From Vampirovibrio sp041737375 (GTDB lineage: Bacteria; Cyanobacteriota; Vampirovibrionia; Vampirovibrionales; Vampirovibrionaceae), in assembly GCF_041737375.1 (NCBI RefSeq), contig NZ_JBGSRV010000004.1, positions 84,055 to 148,054 on the forward strand: 64,000 nucleotides of DNA, given 5' to 3'. Position 1 is the first letter of the stretch, and each line of letters opens with the position of its first letter. This document shows positions 44,632 to 52,948 of the stretch, piece after piece. A model generated the notes under the pieces. The model ran no database searches. It was given only the letters and a program-made list of their open reading frames with translations, and was not told where the DNA came from. A program made the position numbers and the translations under genes.

Positions 44632-46041
44632 CTAAGCGCCCATGGTGATCAGTGGCGATAAATAATCGGAAAAACTGATATTTTGAGTCTGCTGCCGAAT
44701 CACGCCATTGCGAAGCAGATCCAGAATATAGTTCATTCTAAAGTCACCCATCAACAAGGTCATAGACTTGAGTTCATCCGGGTGAGATTCCAGATAGGAT
44801 AGAATATGATGGGCTTTTAAGCCTGGATTTCTTTGAGCCTGGGCCTGCAAGGCGCTTAAATAGTTTACCTGGGCTCGATACTTCTTACTATTCAAGCGTT
44901 TACCTTCATTCACAATGGGAGAACCCATGTTCAGAAGCCCTTGCAAGTTTTTAATGTCCAAGGTTCCTTTCAGCACCTGGCTTGCGGTAATCATGGGGAC
45001 GCCCACAAAGGTCAGCGCCCCGTCAATTTCGCCTTTATTCTGCAAAGCCCGCATTAAAACAGGCAGGTAGGAGATAATAGAAAAAACCATCACCCCCTGG
45101 GTCACATGCATAAAAGGGGTGGCCAGTTTCTTATACTGGGGGGGCCATTCCTTAAATTTCGCAAACTCCAAGATCTCATTTTCTTTTTTAGCCCGGGCTT
45201 TTTCACGCACCTGAGCCCAAAATGCCATGGTTGCCGTAATCACCGCAACAAAATTCAACTGGGCGCCAATGGCTGTTTGATAAGGTTGCGGGGTTTTCAA
45301 ATCCTGCTTATCCCGCAGTGAGTTTTTAAGGCTTTGCCAAGGGGCGGTTGATAAAGTGTATTTAAAATCTTTACCCATAAATTTAAAGGCATTGGCGCAC
45401 TCCTGAAAAAATCCGGGGGCCGCTTTGCCCTGTTCGCCTCGAAAAGCCTTTAGCAATCGGCGCTGATCGTATTCCCGCCGATGGCCAGGGTTATTGGTGT
45501 TTTTAATATCATTGGTTTCTCCGGAGAACCAGAAAAAAGAACTGAGATAGGATAAGGTTTGTACATAAGGAATCTCCGCCTTTAACACAACGCCTAACTG
45601 GGTCAGGGTTCCCATAAAGGAAGACAGGCTTTTGGAAGGTTGCTGGGTATTGATGCCCACCTGGTAACCGGTGTTCAGCTGCAACAAAGCGGCATAAGCG
45701 CCCAAGCGGGTTAATGTGGTTTTCAGATTGGTGTAATCAGCGTTCTTTTGCACCCAATCGGCCACTTTGGGCGAGGTTTTCTGACCAATTTCCTTCAGTT
45801 TGTCCGGGGTGGCGTAGGATTTTAGCCGTTTGGCAATCAAGGGAGAAAACAACATGGCGGAATTGACCACCAGCATGGCCCCCAAACTGGTCTTAGCCAT
45901 GGTATCCCAGGCGGTTTTATGGGCTGGGGTGGCTAAATTCACCGGGTCTTTTTCGGTTTCCCCTTGCGGTTCCTTGGCCCGGTTTTTGCTCAGAGAAGGG
46001 TAATCAGCCCCTCTAACACCCGAAAAAGACTTCTCCGGCAA
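44632..46041 (-). CDS. Hypothetical membrane-associated protein
   Basis: About 469 residues from a TTG at 46041; the same frame is open back to 46173, so the true start is unsure. An ATT at about 46110 with GAGGT before it, or a Met near residue 48, are alternatives. Possible membrane segments: about 50-70 (LGAMLVVNSAMLFSPLIA), 110-130, 265-285 (LNFVAVITATMAFWA), 315-335 (VMVFSIISYLPVLM) and 345-360. The C-terminal 100 residues are helical and soluble. No family recognised. It is the first gene behind the two Fur-like boxes, upstream of the nicotianamine-synthase-like gene. Confidence 0.62.
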   Translation of the reverse strand: MPEKSFSGVRGADYPSLSKNRAKEPQGETEKDPVNLATPAHKTAWDTMAKTSLGAMLVVNSAMLFSPLIAKRLKSYATPDKLKEIGQKTSPKVADWVQKNADYTNLKTTLTRLGAYAALLQLNTGYQVGINTQQPSKSLSSFMGTLTQLGVVLKAEIPYVQTLSYLSSFFWFSGETNDIKNTNNPGHRREYDQRRLLKAFRGEQGKAAPGFFQECANAFKFMGKDFKYTLSTAPWQSLKNSLRDKQDLKTPQPYQTAIGAQLNFVAVITATMAFWAQVREKARAKKENEILEFAKFKEWPPQYKKLATPFMHVTQGVMVFSIISYLPVLMRALQNKGEIDGALTFVGVPMITASQVLKGTLDIKNLQGLLNMGSPIVNEGKRLNSKKYRAQVNYLSALQAQAQRNPGLKAHHILSYLESHPDELKSMTLLMGDFRMNYILDLLRNGVIRQQTQNISFSDYLSPLITMGA

Positions 46042-46408
46042 ACCCGAGGCGCCACCATACAGCTGCTGGTACCCATTGGGCCAGCGGGTGGAAGGTGAAA
46101 AAGGGGTGACCGGTAGAATGGCGAATACCTCAAAGGGGTTATTAACAGGGAATGCAATCGTGCGCCATGCGTCCTAACTGCGAATCATTCTCAAAATATA
46201 CTCAAGTTGAGAATTATTTTCAATAGCAGTTTACGGAATCAAGATGAAATCAGATCGAATCAGAACGAGCCACTGTTTCAATCAAGTCAACGCAATGACC
46301 AAGCGTGATCGCACACTTTGTTTTTATATAAAAAATGCATAGCGAGTAGCCCCAACCCTAGGCCGCACTATCTAGCCTAGTGGGAAGCGTGGAAAGTTTG
46401 TGCTTCAA
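46042..46408. other. Control region between selO and the Fur-regulated genes
   Basis: The region holds the promoter and boxes listed separately, a probable 5' leader of about 150 bases with an out-of-frame eight-codon ATG frame (about 46167-46141), and AT-rich sequence downstream of selO. No other gene is seen. A possible N-terminal extension of the 469-residue protein occupies 46042-46173. Confidence 0.55.
46179..46223 (-). promoter_or_regulatory. Sigma70-like promoter overlapped by two Fur-type boxes
   Basis: On the minus strand TTGAAA (46218-46223), exactly 17 bases, then TATATT (46195-46200): a near-ideal promoter. TGAGAATTATTTTCA at 46208-46222 (plus-strand reading) fits the 7-1-7 Fur consensus TGATAATnATTATCA at 12 of 14 positions and covers the -35. 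TGCGAATCATTCTCA at 46179-46193 fits at 11 of 14 and covers the start site. Centres are 29 bases apart. Repression by a Fur-family protein when metal is plentiful is expected for the genes at 46041 down to 42954. Confidence 0.75.
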
Positions 46409-47887
46409 TCAAGTCCCACAAAAAGTGCGGTAGGCAGGCCCACCCGGATTCGGGGGCAGGGAGTACTCCACATGCTGGGGCAACTCGGTATAAGGGGATT
46501 CCAGAGACGCCAAAAGGCGCTGAAGGGGTAAAAAATCCTGCTGTTCTACAGCGGCGGAAAGCACCGCTTCAACCCGGTCATTTCGAGGAATCACCACAGG
46601 ATTGTGGGCATTCATCAGGGATTGGACCTCACTCCAAGGCTGTGGTTGCCGCTGCAAGCGTGTTTGCCATTGTTGATACCATTCTGCAAAGGCTGGCTCC
46701 TTGAAATAAGGGGCCTGATGCAAAGTATCTGAAGCCAGCAACCGAAAGATATGGGTAAAATCTTGCTGATGCTTGGCCATTCCGTCCAGAAAGCTGGCAA
46801 TCAGGCTTTCATCCTCAGATTCTTCGGTAGTAAGCCCCAATTTTGAGCGCATTCCAGCCAGCCAATAACGCTGATAGCGTGCATAAAAGCCCTGAACCGC
46901 TTCTTGCCCCATGGCCAGCGCTTGAGAGGGATCGGCATGCAACAGCGGCAATAGGGCCTCGGTCAAGCGAGCCAGATTCCATTGCATCAGCGTGGGCTGA
47001 TTGCCATAAGCGTATCGGCCTTGGCGATCAATGGAACTAAACACGGTTGCAGGATCATAGGTATCCATAAACGCACAAGGGCCATAGTCAATGGTTTCAC
47101 CACTGATGGCGATATTATCGGTATTCATCACCCCATGGACAAATCCGCTCAATTGCCATTGAGCCACCAAAGAAGCCTGTCGGTCCATGACCGCCTGTAA
47201 AAACTGAACATACCGGTCATCAACCGCCATCAATGCCGGGTAATGCCGTTGAATCGTGTAATCAGCCAGCGCTTGAAGCTCCTGAGCACTGCCAAAAGAC
47301 GAGGCATACTGAAACGTACCAATGCGAATGTGACTGGCCGCCACTCGGGTCAGAACAGCTCCCCGCAAAGCAGTTTCCCGATACACGGGTTCGCCGGTGG
47401 TCACCACCGCAAGGCTGCGGGTGGTGGGAATGCCCAAATGATGAATGGCCTCGCTGATAATATATTCGCGGAGCATCGGGCCTAAAGCCGCCCGCCCATC
47501 TCCCCCTCGGGAAAACGGGGTGCGTCCGGCACCTTTCAGCTGAATATCAAAGCGCTGGCCTTCGGGGGTGATATGCTCACCCAGTAAAACAGCCCGCCCA
47601 TCGCCCAGCGTGGTAAAATGGCCAAACTGATGCCCTGCGTAAGCCTGAGCCAACGGTTCAGCCCCTTGCGGCAATTGATTACCCGCAAATAGCTGCTCAC
47701 TCTGGTTCGATTGCAACACTTCCTGATTCAACCCCAGAGATTCCGCCAAACGGGCGTTAAAAATAACCCGGCCCGGATTCTGAACAAGCCCAGGTTTTTG
47801 TAATTTGTAAAACAATTCAGGCAAGCGACAATAGGAATTGTCAAAATTCCAGCCTGCGGATACGGTGGTGGTAAAAAGTTCAGGCAT
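46409..47887 (-). CDS. selO: Protein adenylyltransferase SelO (YdiU)
   Basis: About 492 residues from ATG 47887; the frame runs to 48001 but the SelO core starts there. SelO is a pseudokinase-fold enzyme that transfers AMP to Ser/Thr/Tyr of target proteins during oxidative stress. Motifs: AGHQFGHFTTLGDGRAVLLGE, KGAGRTPFSRGGDGRA, LGPMLREYIISEAIHHLG, HGVMNTDNIAISGETIDYGP (divalent-metal Asn/Asp). It ends in TFCGT with a single conserved Cys, not Sec. It follows the FAD-oxidoreductase gene with a gap of about 120 bases on the same strand. Confidence 0.93.
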   Translation of the reverse strand: MPELFTTTVSAGWNFDNSYCRLPELFYKLQKPGLVQNPGRVIFNARLAESLGLNQEVLQSNQSEQLFAGNQLPQGAEPLAQAYAGHQFGHFTTLGDGRAVLLGEHITPEGQRFDIQLKGAGRTPFSRGGDGRAALGPMLREYIISEAIHHLGIPTTRSLAVVTTGEPVYRETALRGAVLTRVAASHIRIGTFQYASSFGSAQELQALADYTIQRHYPALMAVDDRYVQFLQAVMDRQASLVAQWQLSGFVHGVMNTDNIAISGETIDYGPCAFMDTYDPATVFSSIDRQGRYAYGNQPTLMQWNLARLTEALLPLLHADPSQALAMGQEAVQGFYARYQRYWLAGMRSKLGLTTEESEDESLIASFLDGMAKHQQDFTHIFRLLASDTLHQAPYFKEPAFAEWYQQWQTRLQRQPQPWSEVQSLMNAHNPVVIPRNDRVEAVLSAAVEQQDFLPLQRLLASLESPYTELPQHVEYSLPPNPGGPAYRTFCGT

Positions 47888-48005
47888 GTTCAAGCACGTC
47901 TTTTCTAGTGAGCGAGTGTGAATAACGGATTGTGTTGAAAGAATAGCATTGATCAGCGGCAAATGACGGTTTACATAACGTTGGAAAACTTTAAAACTCA
48001 AGATT

Positions 48006-48959
48006 TTACTGGTTTTGAATCAGCCATTCGGCAGCGGCAAGACCCGATAACATGGCTCCTTCTACCCGAGGGCCGCCAAAAGCATCGCCAGCAAGTAACA
48101 AATGAGGCGTAGCGCTGGCCTTGCAAAATAACTCCGTATATTGAGACTGGGGCAAACTGTAGCGCCAACGCATCAGTTGCGTATTCAAGAGCGAGGCGGA
48201 CGGTATCCAATCGGCGGCAAACTTTAGGAGCAACTTGGTAATCACCGCCTCATCGGCCTCAAAATACCGCTCGCTCCAAACCGGCGAAGCATGCAAAGTG
48301 AGCGATGGCCGATCAGAGATTCCTTTTTTCTGGTTATCCGCCATCCAGCTAATCACGGCATGATCCTCTAAAGATAAGCCGGAAGCAGGCACTTTATCGG
48401 TGCCTTCGGCCAGAGAAATTAACAAGGCCAAACAAGGAAAATATTGAATGGAGCTCAGGTTTTCAAGCAGAGATTCTTCTAAATCCAGCGGGGCCAGCAA
48501 GGCCAGGGCCTGAGGCAAAGGGGCGGTGATTAAAAGAGAATTGGCTTTATAAACGCCACCACCCTCATCTAAAACCTCCCAGCCGGTTGGAAGGGGGCGA
48601 ATGCTGGTGACCTTGCAATTCAATTGAACCGGCAGGCGTTCAGCCAAACCCTTTGGCAGGCTGGTCATGCCCTGAGTCCCAATCCAGGCGGGTTCTGAAC
48701 CCGAGGAGAACCAGAGTTTGAGCAGATTATTCTCGGTCCAGGCGGGCAAATAATCCTGAATGGCAGCAGAGCGAAACCGGGCAAACTGAGCCCCATGATC
48801 CCAGGCAAAGCCATCTTTCCGGCGAGTGGCCATGCGCCCCCCCACACCACGGGCCTTATCCACAATCAAGATGTTCTGGCCCGCTTTTTGCAATTCAGCG
48901 CCAGCCAAAAGACCGGAAATTCCGGCCCCGATAATCAGACAATCAAAAGGTTGAGTCAT
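48006..48959 (-). CDS. NAD(P)/FAD-dependent oxidoreductase (renalase-like)
   Basis: 317 residues. The FAD dinucleotide motif IIGAGISGLLAGAELQKAG, the second motif GVGGRMATRR and the late DAFGGPRVEGAMLSGLAAAEW are typical of the renalase-like amine-oxidase group. The substrate is not established for bacterial members in this setting. The start is two bases after the upstream SDR stop, so they are co-transcribed. Similar oxidoreductase, SDR, photolyase and DUF2071 sets are known from singlet-oxygen stress regulons. Confidence 0.85.
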   Translation of the reverse strand: MTQPFDCLIIGAGISGLLAGAELQKAGQNILIVDKARGVGGRMATRRKDGFAWDHGAQFARFRSAAIQDYLPAWTENNLLKLWFSSGSEPAWIGTQGMTSLPKGLAERLPVQLNCKVTSIRPLPTGWEVLDEGGGVYKANSLLITAPLPQALALLAPLDLEESLLENLSSIQYFPCLALLISLAEGTDKVPASGLSLEDHAVISWMADNQKKGISDRPSLTLHASPVWSERYFEADEAVITKLLLKFAADWIPSASLLNTQLMRWRYSLPQSQYTELFCKASATPHLLLAGDAFGGPRVEGAMLSGLAAAEWLIQNQ

Positions 48960-48961
48960 CG

Positions 48962-49690
48962 TTAATGCACTTTCAATGAAGATAAACCGCCATCAACGCC
49001 TAAAACCTGCCCGGTCACCCATTGATTATCCGGGTGAATGAGGAAGGCAATGGCAGAGGCCACATCATCGGGCTGTCCCAAACGGTTCAGGGGATGCATC
49101 TTGATGGAGGCCTCACGGGCCATGGGACTTTTTAAAATAGGAGCCGCCAAATCCGTTTCAATTAAACCCGGCGCAACGCAATTTACTCTAATTCCTTTAC
49201 TGGCATAAGTGGCCGCCGCCGATAAGGTTAAGCCAATAATGCCCGCCTTGGCCGCTGAAATGGCCTCGTGATTGGGCAAGCCAATTCGGGCAGAGGCCGA
49301 AGAACATAAAACAATGGCCCCGCCTGTTTTTTGCATCACCCCGGTGGCGGCTCGCAGCGTAATAAACGCGCTGGTTAAATTTTGAGCAATGGTGTCCTGC
49401 CAATCCTGCTCGGTTGTGCGGTGGGCTGGCTTTAAGCAAATCGATCCAACGCAATGAACCACGGCATCCAGCGTGCCATGCTCCTGAACAATCTGTTTCA
49501 CCAGTTCGTCCATCGCCAGCATATGGGTGGCATCCAGCGCATGCACCGAACCGCGCACTTCTTTTTGCAGTGCCATGAGCCTGTCTTCTTTTCGAGCCAC
49601 CAATATAAGCTGATGGTGCAAGGCGCTCAATTTTCGGGCCAATGCGGATCCAATGCCACCCGTTGCGCCAATAATTAAAATGACACTCAT
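48962..49690 (-). CDS. Short-chain dehydrogenase/reductase-like protein lacking the catalytic Tyr
   Basis: 242 residues, classical SDR fold: cofactor motif IIGATGGIGSALARKL at the start, CVGSI near 84, a Ser in VLCSSASARIG, and IRVNCVAPGLIETD. The catalytic Tyr-x-x-x-Lys is altered: the position before Ser-Ala-Ala-Lys is Ile (NHEAISAAKAG), so the proton donor is missing while Ser and Lys stay. It may be a binding protein or use another acid. First gene of the SDR-oxidoreductase-selO group, divergent from the photolyase. Confidence 0.85.
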   Translation of the reverse strand: MSVILIIGATGGIGSALARKLSALHHQLILVARKEDRLMALQKEVRGSVHALDATHMLAMDELVKQIVQEHGTLDAVVHCVGSICLKPAHRTTEQDWQDTIAQNLTSAFITLRAATGVMQKTGGAIVLCSSASARIGLPNHEAISAAKAGIIGLTLSAAATYASKGIRVNCVAPGLIETDLAAPILKSPMAREASIKMHPLNRLGQPDDVASAIAFLIHPDNQWVTGQVLGVDGGLSSLKVH

Positions 49691-49938
49691 CTACAGGCCA
49701 CCTTTCTGGTTGCCAGTTTACCACTATCGCCCATGGTTGCTGTATGTTTTAAGGCAAAGAAAAACAGCCGGTGCCCGCTGTTGCGGTTCAAACCGAAAAC
49801 TGCCATAATTTGAGCAACGCAACATCCATTCCATTCATCTACATCCATTCACTTTGCTTTGAATTGAAACGATCATCCGGTTTTTCTAGCCATGCCGCGT
49901 CAAGTGTCTCACTTCTTTCTAACTATCAGGTGTCAACA

Positions 49939-51534
49939 ATGGAAAAGCTTCAACCTCCTATGACAGTCCGACGGCTTGTCCTTATCTTGGGCGATCAATT
50001 GACACTGAACAACCCCGCACTCAACACACTGGATCCAACCAGTGATTTAATATGGATGGCGGAAGTGGCGGAAGAATCAACCAAAGTCTGGAGCCATAAA
50101 GCCCGTATCGCTTTATTTTTAAGCGCCATGCGACATTTTAGGCAAACTTTAGAAGACAAGGGTTATCCCGTTTTTTACACCGCTTTAGAAGATCCTAAAA
50201 ACCAAGGGAGCTTTTCCCGGCAATTGGCTCAGGATTGCATGGAATTTCGCCCTCAAGAAGTAACCCTTGTACAGCCCGGTGAATGGAATGTAAGGGAAGC
50301 CATTTTGCAGGTCTGCAACCATCAGCGCATTCCCTGCACTTTTTTAGAGGACACCCATTTTCTCTGTTCTCAAACGGAATTTCAGGCTTACGCCCAAGGG
50401 AAAAAACAGCTCCGCATGGAGTTTTTTTATCGCTGGATGCGTCAAAAATACAATATTTTGATGGACAACGGAAAACCCGAAGGGGATCGCTGGAATTATG
50501 ACAGCGACAACAGAGAACCTTTCAGCAAAACCACACTCAATCACATTCCAGATCCCATCCCATTTCCACCCGATGCAATCACTCAGGAAGTACTGACCCT
50601 GGTTGAGCGTGTTTTTTTAGATCATCCCGGCAATTTAGCGACATTTGACTGGCCGGTTACCGCTGAGCAAGCCCTGATAGCCCTACATGATTTCATCCAT
50701 CACCGATTAAGCGACTTTGGCCGTTATCAGGATGCCATGTGGTTGCAAAACGATCAACAAAAGCCGTATCTATACCATTCCCGCTTATCAGCGGCCATGA
50801 ACCTGAAATTGCTGGATCCCCTGAGCGTTATTCATCAGGTGGAAGCGGCTTATCGACAAGGCCGAGCCTCGCTGGAATCAGTGGAAGGTTTTATCCGACA
50901 AATTTTAGGATGGCGAGAATACGTTAGAGGGGTTTACTGGCTCAAAATGCCAGATTACATCAAGCTGAACCACCTGAAAGCCGACCAGCCATTGCCCGCT
51001 TTTTACTGGAACGCCAACACCGAAATGGTGTGCATGAAGGCCGCTATTTCTCAAACCCTGGAATATGGATACGCCCATCATATTCAACGCCTCATGGTCA
51101 CCGGCCTGTTTGCCCTATTGCTGGGCGTAAACCCGGAGGCGCTGCACCAGTGGTATTTAGCGGTTTATGTAGATGCCCTTGAATGGGTCGAATTGCCCAA
51201 TACACTGGGAATGTCTCAATTTGGAGATGGCGGTATTATGGCTTCCAAGCCCTATGTGGCCACCGGCAAATATATTCAGCGCATGAGCAATTACTGCCAA
51301 ACCTGTCCGTACAACCCGGCTGAAAAACTGGGGCCAACCGGCTGCCCATTTACCACGCTATACTGGGATTTTTTAACACGGCATCGGGAAGAGCTGAGCC
51401 GGAATCCACGCATGGGATTTCAGGTCAAAAATCTATCCCGCCTCAAGGAAGAAGAGTTGATCGCCATTCAAAATCAGGCAACCGAAATTCGTAAAAAACT
51501 ACACGCAACGCACCATAGCGAGGCACCCTCATGA
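49939..51534 (+). CDS. FeS-BCP/CryPro-type (6-4) photolyase-related protein
   Basis: About 531 residues from ATG 49939; the frame runs 56 codons further up but without family sequence. LVLILGDQLTLNNPAL at the N-terminus, WGREYVRG-like GWREYVRGVYW near 355, and YGYAHHIQRLMVTG near 405 are typical of the PhrB/CryB class. Four Cys lie where the 4Fe-4S cluster is held (MVCM near 390; YCQTCPYNP and TGCPF near 470-485). These enzymes repair (6-4) photoproducts with FAD and a lumazine antenna. Its stop overlaps the next ATG. Confidence 0.92.
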   Translation: MEKLQPPMTVRRLVLILGDQLTLNNPALNTLDPTSDLIWMAEVAEESTKVWSHKARIALFLSAMRHFRQTLEDKGYPVFYTALEDPKNQGSFSRQLAQDCMEFRPQEVTLVQPGEWNVREAILQVCNHQRIPCTFLEDTHFLCSQTEFQAYAQGKKQLRMEFFYRWMRQKYNILMDNGKPEGDRWNYDSDNREPFSKTTLNHIPDPIPFPPDAITQEVLTLVERVFLDHPGNLATFDWPVTAEQALIALHDFIHHRLSDFGRYQDAMWLQNDQQKPYLYHSRLSAAMNLKLLDPLSVIHQVEAAYRQGRASLESVEGFIRQILGWREYVRGVYWLKMPDYIKLNHLKADQPLPAFYWNANTEMVCMKAAISQTLEYGYAHHIQRLMVTGLFALLLGVNPEALHQWYLAVYVDALEWVELPNTLGMSQFGDGGIMASKPYVATGKYIQRMSNYCQTCPYNPAEKLGPTGCPFTTLYWDFLTRHREELSRNPRMGFQVKNLSRLKEEELIAIQNQATEIRKKLHATHHSEAPS

Positions 51535-52283
51535 TCCGCCTTCCGTTTAACCTGCAGCAGCGGTGGGATGATTTATTATTTCTGCATTACCCCATCGATC
51601 CACAGGTGCTTCAAGCGCAACTGCCTAATGAACTGGTACCCGATGTAAAAGAAGGACAGGCCTGGCTGAGCGTGGTGCCATTTTCATTAACCTATTGGCT
51701 GCCGGGGCTGGCTATTCCCTGGCGATTTCATGAGCTAAATTTACGCACCTATGTAAAACCGGCCTCTCGGTTTCAGCGCAATGAAGGCGGGGTTTACTTT
51801 TTTTGCCTGGATGCCAATCATCGCATCTCTGTGGAAGCAGCCCGCTTTTGCTACCACTTGAATTATCTGAACGCGGAGATTCACGTCAATGCTATCAAAG
51901 AAAAGAATTCAAACGGCTCCAGCATCCATTACCAAAGCAAGCGCATGGACCAGCGCGGCAACCCCGCTGAATTTGAAGCGGTTTACCAGCCCACGAGAGA
52001 ACCACTTGCACTCCACTCAAAAGCGGTGCTACAAAGCTGGCTTACCGAGCGTTACCGACTCTATACCACGGATGGCAAAGGAAACCTTTATACCGCCACC
52101 ATTAAACACAATGCCTGGCCGCTGGAAAGCGCTGAATTTGAAGTGAAAACCAACGGGTTACTGCAAGCGCACGGCTTTTCCAGTATTCAAAATGAACCCA
52201 GCCTTACCACCTACACCAGAAGCCTGAATGTAACAACCCATTCCGCCACAATAGTAAAATTCCACTCCAGTATCAAAAATTAG
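51531..52283 (+). CDS. DUF2071 (YqjF-like) protein
   Basis: 250 residues. LFLHYPIDPQVLQAQLPNEL, AWLSVVPFSLTYW and ELNLRTYVKPASR, and GVYFFCLDAN, are the DUF2071 signature (acetoacetate-decarboxylase-like fold). Function unknown. It overlaps the photolyase stop by four bases (ATGA), so the two are translated together. It belongs to the photo-oxidative stress gene set often found near photolyase genes. Confidence 0.87.
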   Translation: MIRLPFNLQQRWDDLLFLHYPIDPQVLQAQLPNELVPDVKEGQAWLSVVPFSLTYWLPGLAIPWRFHELNLRTYVKPASRFQRNEGGVYFFCLDANHRISVEAARFCYHLNYLNAEIHVNAIKEKNSNGSSIHYQSKRMDQRGNPAEFEAVYQPTREPLALHSKAVLQSWLTERYRLYTTDGKGNLYTATIKHNAWPLESAEFEVKTNGLLQAHGFSSIQNEPSLTTYTRSLNVTTHSATIVKFHSSIKN

Positions 52284-52692
52284 CTGTAATAAGGCAAAGC
52301 CCTTGAAACAGGAGCATTTTGTCCTTTTGAATGATCCTTTAACTAGAGGATCATTGAATAATGTCCAATCCCGTATAGTGGATATAGTCGTAAATTCCAG
52401 GAACCGGAAATACTGTCATTCAATTGATTTTTCTTACAAGCTTATTCAATGATAGGAAGTTTTTTTGATTGCATTTAGTGTTAAGTAAACAGTATTCCAT
52501 CGCTATACATCGTCGTAGTCAACGAGTCCTTGTCTAATATTTCCTGAACGCTGTTTGAGTGGGTCAAACTTCAGGCAAAGGCAACAGCCCTGCCTTTATC
52601 TGTGCTTTCTATTTATTTTTCAATTTCATAAAAACTAGCGCATTTTTATCAATTTTGTACATCGTTAAATGATAATCAATGGAGAATGATTC
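52284..52692. other. Intergenic region upstream of the interrupted chemoreceptor gene
   Basis: About 400 bases, AT-rich. A 9-bp hairpin AATGATCCT/AGGATCATT (52330-52355) may end the photolyase transcript, though the T tail is poor. The promoter of the chemotaxis operon should lie between about 52400 and 52680, but none is clear. Confidence 0.5.
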
Positions 52693-52717
52693 ATGCCTAA
52701 GTCCAGTAACACCACCC
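52693..52717 (+). pseudogene. 5' end of the interrupted chemoreceptor gene
   Basis: ATG 52693 (GGAGA eight bases upstream) starts MPKSSNTT, then the IS3 element begins. If the element plus one ACCC copy is removed, the frame continues with PKNGNSKTIQSALESLGG at 54137 onward, joining this fragment to the GAF-GAF chemoreceptor. It is therefore the true start of that gene, cut off by the insertion. Confidence 0.75.
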
Positions 52718-52831
52718 TGACTGAGACCCACGGCCGGTACCATTCAAAATTAGAGTTTCAGAATGTTAGCACAATTCAGCGGATGCCTTCAAAAAATACA
52801 CTCAAAATATCGTCGTCGAGATCAAAAATGC

Positions 52832-52886
52832 GGTGTAGAAAAGCTGTTTGAAACCCGCCTAGGGTTTTGAATAGCTTTTCTACACC
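52832..52886. repeat. Long hairpin inside the 3' non-coding part of the IS
   Basis: GGTGTAGAAAAGCT (52832-52845) is repeated in inverse at 52873-52886 without mismatch, and inner AAACCC/GGGTTT extend the structure. It lies between orfB and the element's left end, an unusually long non-coding tail for an IS3 element. Function unknown; it could block read-through transcription. Confidence 0.6.
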
Positions 52887-52900
52887 ATACCTTCGCATTG

Positions 52901-52930
52901 AAAAACCTGCCTGCTTACTTTCAGGCAGGT
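52901..52930 (-). terminator. Terminator of the transposase transcript
   Basis: On the minus strand CCTGCCTG/CAGGCAGG with an eight-base loop is followed by TTTTT, about 20 bases after the orfB stop. Confidence 0.8.
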
Positions 52931-52948
52931 AATTAAGCGATTTTAGAG

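Noticed and set aside
46141..46167. Eight-codon ATG frame in the leader of the Fur-like operon, as a leader peptide
   Set aside because: Too short, without repeated regulatory codons, and not followed by a terminator.
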